A DNA stretch of 41,719 nucleotides from Geobacteraceae bacterium (GTDB lineage: Bacteria > Desulfobacterota > Desulfuromonadia > Geobacterales > Geobacteraceae): NCBI GenBank assembly GCA_025356035.1, contig JANXYN010000201.1, positions 1 to 41,719 of the forward strand, in the 5' to 3' direction. This document shows, one piece after another, positions 8,571-16,106 of this stretch. The notes below the pieces were generated by a model. That model was not told the origin of the DNA. It did not search any database and was given only the letters and a program-made list of their open reading frames with translations. Position 1 is the first letter of the stretch. Each line of letters starts with the position of its first letter. The position numbers were made by a program, and so were the translations under genes.

Positions 8571-10319
8571 ATGAAGAATCTGTTCTGGGGAGGGATCGTT
8601 CTATTGGCGGCGTTAGCCGGCTGCGGGTCAAATGAAAGCCCGACCCGGCCCAACGATTTCACCCCCCTGACGTCGATCGAGATCGTCGTAAAGCCCCCGG
8701 CCATTGCCCAGGGCACCTCCACCCCGCTCCAAGCCCTCGGCAACTTCTCGGGGTTGTTCACCCGCGACATTACTGCCCAAGTGGTCTGGGCAAGCAGTAC
8801 GCAGACCATAGCCGATTTCATCCTACCAGCCAACCGGGTGAAAGGCATCAATCCTGGCACCGCCACGGTGACCGCTACCATGGGGACCATAACGGCCAGC
8901 CACGTCCTGACGGTGACTGATGCATCGGTCACGGCTATGGACATCGCCCCGCTCGCCCCTTCGACACCCAAGGGCCTGCCCCAACAGTTTGCGGTCTTTG
9001 GGAAATTTTCGAGTGCCACGACCACCAAAACGACCCAGGATCTGACCTTCGATGCCAACTGGGCGTCGAGCGATCCGGCCGTGGCGAGCATCAGTAATGC
9101 CGTCGGTAGCAATGGGCTCGCTCATGCCCTCGCGCTCGGGACTACGACGATCACCGCGACCTTTGGTACCGTCAGCGATTCCACGCAGATGAAAGTCATC
9201 GATCCGGTGCTGCAGTCGATCGCGGTCATGCCGACCAACCTCTCGCTCCTCACTCTCTCTACGGGGAGTTTCGCGGCCACCGGTCGTTACTCAGACGGAT
9301 CGACTCAAGACATCACCAGCCAGGTCACTTGGACCTCGGATCCGGCCATCGCCACTATTGCTGGCGGTGTGGTCAGCAACCTCGTGCAGGGTACGACCTC
9401 GATCGGTGCCACTCTTGCCGGCTTCAGCGGATCTGCGACCCTCAAGGTGACCGGGGGGAACCTGACTAGTATCGCACTGACCCCGGCCAACCCGACGCTG
9501 GTAAGCGGCACCTCTATGCCCGTAACCGCCACCGGGTCCTTCAGCAATAACACTACCCGGGATATCACCGGCAAGGTGACCTGGTCGGTGGATTCCAATA
9601 TCGCAACGGTGGACACCTCTGGTGGCGGGAACTTGGCCTTGCTGAACGCCAAAACGGTGGCAGTGGCGCAGGTTCCGACAACACTCTCCGCCAGTGTCGG
9701 CACCACGGTGACCCCCGGCAAGAACAATTTGACGGTCACGGCGCCGACCTTGAAGAGCAACAGCTTGAAGATTACTCCGATTGCCCCGTTCAACCAGAAT
9801 CTAGCCGTCGGAACCAGCGGTCGCTTTAAAGTGACTGGTGACTTTAGCGACGGCACGACCACTACGACCCAGGATCTGACCATCAACGCCGACTGGACCT
9901 CCAGCGACGGCGCGACGGCCACTGTCGGCAATGTCGGTCTTGCGAAGGGACGGGTCACCGGGATAGCCGCGGCATCCGTCACTATCACTGCTACGTACGG
10001 CGGGCAGGCAATACCCGCCACTGTGACGGTCACCCAGCCAACCTTGAAGGAGTCGACGCTGGGTCTTACCATTTCGCCACCCTCCGCAAATTTCAGTGCC
10101 GGCACCCAACTGCAGTTCAAGGCAACGGCAAACTACACCAACAACAGTTCGTATGATGTTACCGAGGACGTGGTCTGGACGATCAGCAACTCGAACGTCG
10201 CGATTCTGGCCGATAGTACGAATCAGCCAGGGTTGGTTGTGGCGGTTGATAGCGGCACAGCGACCCTCACGGCTGCGTTTGGCGGCCTGACGCAAACCGC
10301 GACCCTCACGGTCCCCTAG
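8571..10319 (+). CDS. Ig-like (Big_2) repeat lipoprotein
   Basis: A 582-residue cell-surface or periplasmic lipoprotein. The signal peptide MKNLFWGGIVLLAALAGC ends in a lipobox (L-A-G-C). Six repeats of ~85-95 residues fill the rest. Each has the core 'TxDIT...VxW' (RDITAQVVW, TQDLTFDANW, TQDITSQVTW, TRDITGKVTW, TQDLTINADW, YDVTEDVVW) followed by a 'GxATxTAT' strand, the pattern of bacterial Ig-like group 2 domains. The ATG at 8571 follows GGGGAGGG by five bases; a GTG at 8565 is inferior. Such proteins act as adhesins or surface scaffolds, but no specific function is visible. The stop codon TAG coincides with the first bases of a degenerate copy of the repeat element found at 39.4 kb. Confidence 0.85.
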   Translation: MKNLFWGGIVLLAALAGCGSNESPTRPNDFTPLTSIEIVVKPPAIAQGTSTPLQALGNFSGLFTRDITAQVVWASSTQTIADFILPANRVKGINPGTATVTATMGTITASHVLTVTDASVTAMDIAPLAPSTPKGLPQQFAVFGKFSSATTTKTTQDLTFDANWASSDPAVASISNAVGSNGLAHALALGTTTITATFGTVSDSTQMKVIDPVLQSIAVMPTNLSLLTLSTGSFAATGRYSDGSTQDITSQVTWTSDPAIATIAGGVVSNLVQGTTSIGATLAGFSGSATLKVTGGNLTSIALTPANPTLVSGTSMPVTATGSFSNNTTRDITGKVTWSVDSNIATVDTSGGGNLALLNAKTVAVAQVPTTLSASVGTTVTPGKNNLTVTAPTLKSNSLKITPIAPFNQNLAVGTSGRFKVTGDFSDGTTTTTQDLTINADWTSSDGATATVGNVGLAKGRVTGIAAASVTITATYGGQAIPATVTVTQPTLKESTLGLTISPPSANFSAGTQLQFKATANYTNNSSYDVTEDVVWTISNSNVAILADSTNQPGLVVAVDSGTATLTAAFGGLTQTATLTVP

Positions 10320-10358
10320 CAGGCTGTTGGGAAGTTGCTGCGGTGGCCGACTGATGCC
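10317..10358 (+). repeat. Decayed copy of the CAGGCTGTTG repeat end
   Basis: TAGCAGGCTGTTG followed by CTGCGG and GGCC in the same spacing matches the left end of the inverted-repeat element at 39405 at roughly three quarters of positions by eye. No matching right end was found nearby, so this appears to be a relic or a solo end. As at 39405, the first three bases form the stop codon of the upstream gene. Confidence 0.6.
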
Positions 10359-10398
10359 AGAAATTTTGAATTATCGACCGATGATGGAAAGGGATACC

Positions 10399-11049
10399 AT
10401 GAAACGAATCTGGCAGATGATGAGTGCACTGTGCCTGTCGTTATTACTTTGTGGCCAGGTCTGGGCCCAGCACGATGGCCCATACGTCGGTGTCTATCTG
10501 GGGATGAACAGCTTGGTCACTGCCGAAAGCAGGGACGACCAGGGGAGCTTCAACCTCGAGTACGATCCGGCGCTGCAGGGGAGCGTTGTCCTCGGTTGGG
10601 ACTTCAAACCGAGGAACAGCGTGGGAGAGGGGCGAGTCGAAGTCGAATACGCCCGGCGCAGTAATCAACTGAACGAGGCGGAGTTTCTCGAAGGGAAGGT
10701 CAAGGGGGATGGCAATCTGACGGTGGACAGTCTGCTGCTGAGCTCCTACGGCGTTTACCGCACTCCGAGTCGGTGGACGCCTTATTTCGGCGTCGGCCTC
10801 GGTGCCGCCCGCATCACCGCCGATGCCCTGCAGGTAAGCGGTCAGCCCCTGGCTAACGACGACGCCATCGTCTTCGCCTATCAGCTGGGGGTAGGAGTCG
10901 ATTTTGCGCTAACCAGCTATCTCAGTCTCGATTTGGGCTATCGGTTCTTCAACACTACCCGGCCGCGGTTGACCGAAGCCAATGGAAGTAAATTCCATAC
11001 TGAATACCTCAGCAACAGTGCCATTCTGGGTCTGCGTATGGGGTTTTAA
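10399..11049 (+). CDS. Outer-membrane beta-barrel protein (OmpX/OmpA-like)
   Basis: A 216-residue exported protein. The ATG at 10399 follows a purine-rich AAAGGGA; an in-frame ATG at 10381 would give an unusually long N-terminus. The signal peptide (MKRIWQMM..., ending V-W-A-Q) is followed by alternating amphipathic strands such as GPYVGVYLGMN, SVVLGWDF, TPYFGVGLGAARI, FAYQLGVGVDF and YLSLDLGYRFF. The protein ends A-I-L-G-L-R-M-G-F, with the C-terminal Phe recognised by the BAM machinery. This fits the eight-stranded 'outer membrane protein beta-barrel domain' family. It sits 80 bases after the Ig-repeat lipoprotein on the same strand, and the two may form a surface unit; function unknown. 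Confidence 0.85.
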   Translation: MKRIWQMMSALCLSLLLCGQVWAQHDGPYVGVYLGMNSLVTAESRDDQGSFNLEYDPALQGSVVLGWDFKPRNSVGEGRVEVEYARRSNQLNEAEFLEGKVKGDGNLTVDSLLLSSYGVYRTPSRWTPYFGVGLGAARITADALQVSGQPLANDDAIVFAYQLGVGVDFALTSYLSLDLGYRFFNTTRPRLTEANGSKFHTEYLSNSAILGLRMGF

Positions 11050-11126
11050 GAGGGGTGCCGATGGTTGCCAAAGCCATGGCTTGTGTCGTCAGCTGAATTT
11101 GACCGTTTGACAAGCGGAGCAGTCAC

Positions 11127-11462
11127 ATGCCCGAGCGATTCGTCAGTGAAGCCATCAAGCCGGTGGTTGCCACCAGTGATACCTCGCGCATGGCAGCCGG
11201 GGAGCCTGGTCTCCCGCGTCAATTTGTCTGGCGGGGCCAAACTATCACGATTGTGTTGATACTGCGCAGCTGGCGCGAAACCGGAAGGTGCAGCCACGGC
11301 AGTCCCGAATTGTATCTGCGCAAGCACTGGTACGAAGTAGTCACCGCCTCCAACAGCACGATGAAGATCTATTTTGACAGGCAGCCCCGGGGAGGACGCA
11401 AGGGGGGGAGATGGTGGCTGTTCAGCATTTTTGAGGCAGAGAAAGACCAACCGCTCCGTTGA
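11127..11462 (+). CDS. Small DUF6504-like protein
   Basis: A 111-residue predicted soluble protein. It shows the spaced pattern F-V-W-R-G, V-L-I-L-R-S-W-R-E-T-G-R, H-W-Y-E-V-V-T and a terminal R-W-W-L-F-S-I-F, which matches my recollection of the DUF6504 family, small proteins of unknown function. A GGAG lies eight bases before the ATG at 11127. An opposite-strand frame (11046-11450) covers the same bases but shows no family features. The gene may be real but weakly supported; no promoter or operon partner stands out. Confidence 0.55.
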   Translation: MPERFVSEAIKPVVATSDTSRMAAGEPGLPRQFVWRGQTITIVLILRSWRETGRCSHGSPELYLRKHWYEVVTASNSTMKIYFDRQPRGGRKGGRWWLFSIFEAEKDQPLR

Positions 11463-11492
11463 CTCGGTGTTTCCACGGCAACTTGCGGGTAT

Positions 11493-12368
11493 CTACCCCC
11501 GCCGCCCCGACACCGGTGAATAGGGATAATCGCGCAGGTGCTCGGCCAGTTCTTCCTTGTGGTAGTGGTTAGTGCGGCGGATGCAGAGGATCGCGACGAT
11601 GGTGATCGGCAGGATGCAGATGAAGATGCCGGTGGTGGCGAGCAGGTTTTCGCCGATCAGCAGGGTCATGGTGAGGTTGAAGACGAGCACCGACAGATAG
11701 AGGATCGGGCCGAGCAGTGGGCGGGACTGGAAGTGGCGGACTCCTTTCGGCGCCACCGAATGCTTCCCCTGTTTGCCGACAGCGGCGTCTATCCGCTGCA
11801 GGGCAAAGATCATGACAAATCCCACCAGCCACCAGCCGAGGTAATTGGAGATTGGCACGCCGAAATGAACACCTGGCTCCTGGTAGCCGTAGATCTGGCC
11901 GAGAAACCAGCGATTACCCTGGAGCGCCACCGGGTCGATGACGATGTCGAGAAAGACCTGGAACAGGGAGCCGAGCAGCAGTACCGAAAAAGAGCGGCGA
12001 ATGGCACGGGTTTCGAGGGTGACCAGGTCCCAGCGCCATGCCTTGATCGGGGCAATGACCAGCAGGGCAGTGGCATAGCTGCAGTAGGCGAGGAAGACAT
12101 AGGAGAGCGAATCGAAGAACGGGACTCCGGCGATCCAGAGCTCCTGCGCCTTGGTACCGTCGATATAATAGTACCAGCCGTAAGGAAAGCCGGTATTGAT
12201 AGAGCTCACCTCGGAGAGAAAGGCGATCAGATAGCCGATGATGGTGAAATAGAAGGTTTTACGCCAGCCGAGATGGGTGACGGCAGCCACCAGGTAGACC
12301 GCCAGGAATGCGAACACGTAGGGGCGCATGGTAACGGTGCCGATGGCAATCTGCATAACATAATTCAT
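11493..12368 (-). CDS. Carotenoid-biosynthesis-family (DUF422/CruF-like) membrane protein
   Basis: A 291-residue inner-membrane protein with about seven hydrophobic segments. The ATG at 12368 has GGAG seven bases upstream; the open frame further upstream runs through a hairpin and tandem repeats and is not credible as coding. Family features include SEVSSINTGFPYGWYYY, GVPFFDSLSYVFLAY, FLDIVIDPVA and ISNYLGWWLVGF, as in the PF04240 family to which the carotenoid hydratase CruF belongs. No other carotenoid gene is in the window, so the substrate is uncertain. It lies downstream of the mla genes on the same strand but is separated by 150 bases containing a terminator-like hairpin. Confidence 0.8.
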   Translation of the reverse strand: MNYVMQIAIGTVTMRPYVFAFLAVYLVAAVTHLGWRKTFYFTIIGYLIAFLSEVSSINTGFPYGWYYYIDGTKAQELWIAGVPFFDSLSYVFLAYCSYATALLVIAPIKAWRWDLVTLETRAIRRSFSVLLLGSLFQVFLDIVIDPVALQGNRWFLGQIYGYQEPGVHFGVPISNYLGWWLVGFVMIFALQRIDAAVGKQGKHSVAPKGVRHFQSRPLLGPILYLSVLVFNLTMTLLIGENLLATTGIFICILPITIVAILCIRRTNHYHKEELAEHLRDYPYSPVSGRRG

Positions 12369-12380
12369 GGTGCTCTCCGG

Positions 12381-12408
12381 AAGAAAAAATGGCGCAGAAC
12401 CCTGCGCC
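12381..12408 (-). terminator. Terminator or attenuator before the CruF-like gene
   Basis: Read on the minus strand, GGCGCAG (12408-12402) pairs with CTGCGCC (12397-12391) through a four-base loop and is followed by ATTTTTTC. It ends only ~13 bases before the start codon and leaves just enough room for the ribosome site, so it may end mla transcription or attenuate the following gene. Confidence 0.7.
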
Positions 12409-12440
12409 GACACGCGAAAACAAAGGTCAAAACCAGCACG

Positions 12441-12480
12441 CGGATAACATCTGATCAAAGCGGATAAAATCGGATCAAAC
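12441..12480. repeat. Two tandem 20-base repeats
   Basis: CGGATAACATCTGATCAAAG (12441-12460) is followed directly by a second copy (12461-12480) differing at three positions. They lie between the mlaD stop and the CruF-like gene start and could be paired operator sites or part of a dispersed intergenic repeat. Confidence 0.6.
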
Positions 12481-12518
12481 AATAATCAAAAGGGTTTTGA
12501 ACCAAAGCTTCATCCTGG

Positions 12519-13568
12519 CTAAAAGAGGGTGCCGGCTATCGTTCCGAGGACCGATATCGGGCCGCTGTCGCCAAGCCCTTCCATGGCCTTTTCGGTCTTT
12601 TTTAGGGCAGCGGTGGCGTCGCGGTAGAGGCCGTCCTCATTGACCAGCTTGCCGAGGGTCCCCTGGCCGTTGTTGATTTTGCCGGCGACCTCTTTGACAT
12701 TTTTCGAGGCGTCGCGGAGCTCGTTGTAGAGGGCTTCATCATTGACCAGCTTGCCCATGGTCCCTTCACCGCGGTTGATCTTGCCGGCGATCTCCTTGAC
12801 GTCCTTCATACTGTCGTTGATTTTGGTGACGGCGCTTTTGGCTTCATTGTAAAGTGCATCGTCATTGATCAGCTTGCCGAGGGTACCTTCGCCGCGGTTG
12901 ATCTTGCCGGTGATGCCCTTCAGGTCCGCCGAGAAATCCCGGACGTTGGCGGAAAGCGCCTTGTCGTTCAACAACATGGCGAGGGTCCCTTCGCCCCGGT
13001 CGATCTTGGTGGTGATGTTGTTTAGGTTAGCCAGCGAATTACGGAGGTTGGCGCGGTTCTCATCGAGCATGGCGGCGATCTTCCCCATCACCTCGTTCTG
13101 GTTGCGGTTCAGGTCGGCGATCATCACCCTGGCGTCCTTGGCCAGCTCGCCAACATTATCGACGATCACGTCGATATTCGCCATATCCTTGCTGTTCACG
13201 GTGCTGCCGTCGGGGAGTAGGGGGGCGTCGGCGGAGCCGAAGGTGAGGTTGAGGAACTGCCCCCCGAGCAGGTTGGTCAGGCGGATGCTCGCCATCGAGT
13301 CGGTTTTGATCCTGGTCCCCTGTTCCACTTCGAAATCGACCTGGACCTTGCTGTCAGCGATGGATATCTTGTTGATCTTGCCGGCATCCACCCCGGCCAG
13401 GCGGACCGGATCCCCGACCTTGAGGCCGGTGACTCCCCCCAGATAGGTCCTATAGTGATGCTTTTTCTCAAACGGATTCCAGCGTTCGCCAAGTTCCAGC
13501 ATCACCCCCAATACCACAATCCCGATGATAAAGAAGAACCCGACCTTCCGTTCCATTGTAAGCGCCAT
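12519..13568 (-). CDS. mlaD: MlaD-family lipid transport protein with C-terminal repeats
   Basis: A 349-residue substrate-binding (MCE) component of a phospholipid ABC transporter, anchored in the inner membrane and facing the periplasm. The ATG at 13568 follows AGGAGG by eight bases. One membrane segment (about residues 8-25) precedes the MCE domain (about 38-115, with YLGGVTGLKVGDPVRLAGV). The long C-terminal half is predicted helical and carries four copies of 'GEGTLGKLxNDxALY' (the first and last degenerate) spaced by 30-45 residues. MCE proteins form hexameric rings, and such helical tails can build a tunnel through the periplasm. It follows mlaE by 77 bases; the ATPase gene (mlaF), usually between or beside them, is absent. 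Confidence 0.92.
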   Translation of the reverse strand: MALTMERKVGFFFIIGIVVLGVMLELGERWNPFEKKHHYRTYLGGVTGLKVGDPVRLAGVDAGKINKISIADSKVQVDFEVEQGTRIKTDSMASIRLTNLLGGQFLNLTFGSADAPLLPDGSTVNSKDMANIDVIVDNVGELAKDARVMIADLNRNQNEVMGKIAAMLDENRANLRNSLANLNNITTKIDRGEGTLAMLLNDKALSANVRDFSADLKGITGKINRGEGTLGKLINDDALYNEAKSAVTKINDSMKDVKEIAGKINRGEGTMGKLVNDEALYNELRDASKNVKEVAGKINNGQGTLGKLVNEDGLYRDATAALKKTEKAMEGLGDSGPISVLGTIAGTLF

Positions 13569-13645
13569 AGCTAATGCCTCCTGTTAAAACTTCAAACTGC
13601 AGGTCGTGCTGTGCAGATGCCATCGCGGGACAAGCTGTCCCGGTT

Positions 13646-14422
13646 TCACATCAAAAGCCTGGTCAGGAAATAATCTGCCACCAGGATCAGCATGAACGAA
13701 AGAACCACCGAGCGGGTGGTGGACTGGCCAATCCCCCGAGCCCCGCCGGAGGTCTTGAAGCCAACGTAGCAGGCCACCTGGGAGATGATGCCGCCGAAGA
13801 CAAAGGCCTTGACCAGGCCAATTCCGATCTCCTTAAAAGTGAGCGCGGTCCGCAGGCTGTCGTAGTAAGTGGAATAGGAAACGAAGATCTTCGGGTGGAG
13901 ATGGCTGATGAGCGCCCCGCCGATCATGCCGACAAAATCGGCGTAGATTACCAGCGCCGGAACGCAGATCACCGCAGCGATGAAGCGCGGCATGGCCAGA
14001 TAGCGGACCGGGTTGATATCGAGGGTCTTCAGGGCATCGATCTCCTCATATACCTTCATGACCCCGATTTCGGCTGCCATGGCCGAACCAACCCGGCCTG
14101 CCACCAGGAAGCTGGTCATGACCGGCCCTAGCTCGCGTACCATGGAGAGGCCGACGATGGCGCCGATGATGTTCTGGGTCCCGTATTTTTGCAGCTCGGC
14201 GCCAGTCTGCAGGGCCAGTACCATGCCGACGAAAAACGCCATAACCGAAGCCACCGGCAAGGTTTCGTAACCGACAATGGCCATCTGGGCAAAGATGCTC
14301 TGGATATTGCGTGGCGCTTCCCGGAAAAAATAGAGCGTTTCCCCCAGCAGCACCAGCATCTCCCCGACGATCCCATGGAAGTTCAGTACTTTTTTTCCTA
14401 CTCGTTCAAGGATTCTTGGCAC
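13646..14422 (-). CDS. mlaE: MlaE-family lipid ABC transporter permease
   Basis: A 258-residue multi-pass inner-membrane permease of the Mla phospholipid transport system. Family features include GYETLPVASVMAFFVGMVL, GLSMVRELGPVMTSFLVAGR, AAEIGVMKVYEEIDAL and a tail rich in hydrophobic segments. The start is GTG at 14422 with AAGGAG six bases before it; an upstream ATG at 14446 has no ribosome site and would lengthen the overlap. It overlaps the last 17 bases of the upstream W-P-L-F repeat gene, implying cotranslation. The 77-base gap before mlaD contains a short perfect inverted repeat (GGGACA/TGTCCC at 13627-13641). Confidence 0.92.
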   Translation of the reverse strand: MPRILERVGKKVLNFHGIVGEMLVLLGETLYFFREAPRNIQSIFAQMAIVGYETLPVASVMAFFVGMVLALQTGAELQKYGTQNIIGAIVGLSMVRELGPVMTSFLVAGRVGSAMAAEIGVMKVYEEIDALKTLDINPVRYLAMPRFIAAVICVPALVIYADFVGMIGGALISHLHPKIFVSYSTYYDSLRTALTFKEIGIGLVKAFVFGGIISQVACYVGFKTSGGARGIGQSTTRSVVLSFMLILVADYFLTRLLM

Positions 14423-15941
14423 CGCTTGCTCCTTGCATGGTATCACCGGTTGTATTCGCTGCTGCGCTGGTGTTTCCCCAGCTTATGCCGAACGGGAGCC
14501 ACAACAGGCTGAAATCGCTTTCGCCATCCTTATTACGGTAACGAATTAACCCTTTTAGTACTTTTAGTTCCGTTCGTTTTTGCTCGGAGCTGTAAGCCAA
14601 CAGCGGGAAAAACTCATAGGCGAGCTCATCGCCGCGGCGTTCGTGCCAGTAAAGATTCCACAGCACCGACACGACGGAATCGCCTGCATCATTCCACTTC
14701 TGCTGATACAGCCGCCAGAGTGGCGCCCAGCTCTTTTCTATTCCTTCCTTGTCGAGGACTGGCTCTACCGGGGCAGGTAACGAAATGCTGTATCCCCCGT
14801 GGGGGTTGCCGTTATAGAGAAACAGTGGCCAGAAGGCGATGCGTCGCCGCTCTTTGCCATCCACCGGCCAGCTTTCGCGCTTGTCCGAATAGAGCCAGAA
14901 CAGGATCCGGTCTCGCTCTTGCCGGTAGCTAGCCGAATCCATGACTTCATGGCTGTAGAGGGGCCAGATATAGGTGTATTTCACGCTTTCGCTTTTCTCC
15001 ACCCTGCTGTAAAAGGGGATATAGCTGTCAACCTTGCGGCCTTCCCCACGGATAGTGTACCAAATAGGCCAGAGATAGTCCCACTCCTCCACCTGCTTCC
15101 CCTGATCGGCAGTGTGCCCCACAAACGGCCACAAATAGTGGCGCGAGTGGCGAGTCGGCGAATCTCCCGCGGCGTAAAAAGGGAAGAGATAGAGTCGCTC
15201 GGTGGGGTTAGCGGTATCAAGCCCGGTTGACTCACGCATGAACAGGGGCCAGAGGACAAAGCGTTTATGGTAAACTCCCTCCTTGGCCGATTGGCCATAA
15301 AGTGGCCAGAACTGGAAGCCGCTCTCCCTTTCGCCGCTGGTTAGCGCGAAAAGAGGATACAGGTAATTCCGGTTGGTTGTCCCCCCTTTGACGGTCCGGC
15401 TATAGAGCGGAAACATGACGAAGTGGATTTCATCACGCCAGAGGCGCTCGTAGATGTCCCCATAGAACGGAAAGACCGAGGTATATGGGCCATACTTTGC
15501 CGAACTGCCGCTCAAGTAGAAGGGGAGCAGCATGCGGTTATGTTCCTCCCCCTCCTCCCCCTTGTGGAAGATACTGGTCTGATACAACTCCAGAATCGAC
15601 ACCTTCGTGGCAGCCGGGGTGGTTTCGGTGGCGGCGAGGGGATAAAGGTAGATGGTCTGGCTGGTCTGTCCGTTGTTGCGGGTTGAATCATAGAAGAGGG
15701 GGCGAATGGCCAGGTCTCGCGCTCCTCCCTGGTGCTGAAGCTTGAACAGAGGTCCCAGGATCGCCAGGTTGCTGAAACCTTCCCTGGGGCTCTCTCGGTA
15801 ATCGATCAGTGGCCAGAAGGTAAAAACAGTCCCTTCTTCGCCGGCCTCCCGGCCATCAGCGGCATAGAGAGTGGTGGCGAAGGGAGCGCAGAGCAGGAGG
15901 AGCAACCCCGTGACCAGTAAATGTCTTGTTTGCATAGGCAT
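14406..15941 (-). CDS. Exported W-P-L-F/Y repeat protein, function unknown
   Basis: I do not recognise a named family with certainty. The 511-residue protein has a signal peptide (MQTRHLLVTGLLLLL..., ending L-Y-A-A) and then about twenty degenerate repeats of 20-35 residues. Each is marked by an aromatic/Pro core such as FWPLIDY, IRPLFYD, LLPFYLS, VFPFYGD, MFPLYSR, YLYPLFA, FWPLYGQ, VLWPLFM, YLWPFVG, YLWPIWY, YIPFYSR, YIWPLYS and FWPLFLY. The alternating aromatic/polar strands suggest an all-beta structure, perhaps an outer-membrane barrel or periplasmic propeller-like fold. A second ATG at 15935 is possible; no good ribosome site precedes either. It overlaps mlaE by 17 bases, so a role in envelope lipid transport is plausible but inferred only from position. 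Confidence 0.82.
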   Translation of the reverse strand: MPMQTRHLLVTGLLLLLCAPFATTLYAADGREAGEEGTVFTFWPLIDYRESPREGFSNLAILGPLFKLQHQGGARDLAIRPLFYDSTRNNGQTSQTIYLYPLAATETTPAATKVSILELYQTSIFHKGEEGEEHNRMLLPFYLSGSSAKYGPYTSVFPFYGDIYERLWRDEIHFVMFPLYSRTVKGGTTNRNYLYPLFALTSGERESGFQFWPLYGQSAKEGVYHKRFVLWPLFMRESTGLDTANPTERLYLFPFYAAGDSPTRHSRHYLWPFVGHTADQGKQVEEWDYLWPIWYTIRGEGRKVDSYIPFYSRVEKSESVKYTYIWPLYSHEVMDSASYRQERDRILFWLYSDKRESWPVDGKERRRIAFWPLFLYNGNPHGGYSISLPAPVEPVLDKEGIEKSWAPLWRLYQQKWNDAGDSVVSVLWNLYWHERRGDELAYEFFPLLAYSSEQKRTELKVLKGLIRYRNKDGESDFSLLWLPFGISWGNTSAAANTTGDTMQGASGAKNP

Positions 15942-15965
15942 AATAGATTAGATATAAAATATTGC

Positions 15966-15994
15966 ATTATTAATCAGGAATAACGTTTAGTCAA
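15966..15994 (-). promoter_or_regulatory. Probable promoter of the repeat-protein/mla operon
   Basis: On the minus strand TTGACT (15994-15989) and AATAAT (15971-15966) are separated by 17 bases. Transcription would start about 18 bases before the ATG at 15941, leaving a short, AT-rich leader. Confidence 0.55.
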
Positions 15995-16028
15995 TCTTAA
16001 ACGCGTGGATTTTCCACTTCCCGCGAAC

Positions 16029-16062
16029 AGCGAAGGCCCGCCATTTGTTGCGGGCCTTCGCT
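16029..16062. terminator. Strong hairpin between leuD and the repeat-protein gene
   Basis: A perfect 13-base stem (16029-16041 with 16050-16062) and eight-base loop lies 45 bases after the leuD stop. It lacks a clear T-run on either strand, so it is either an inefficient terminator or a 3'-end stabiliser of the leuCD transcript. Confidence 0.55.
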
Positions 16063-16106
16063 TGCCGATCACCACACTATTTTGGCTGGAATTCTGCCAT
16101 CGCAAA

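Noticed and set aside
11046-11450. Minus-strand 134-residue frame in the ahcY-mla variable region
   Set aside because: The plus-strand frame at 11127-11462 shows DUF6504-like spacing and a ribosome site; the minus frame does not.
13569-13645. Remnant of mlaF between mlaE and mlaD
   Set aside because: The 77 bases show no Walker or signature motif remnants in any frame.
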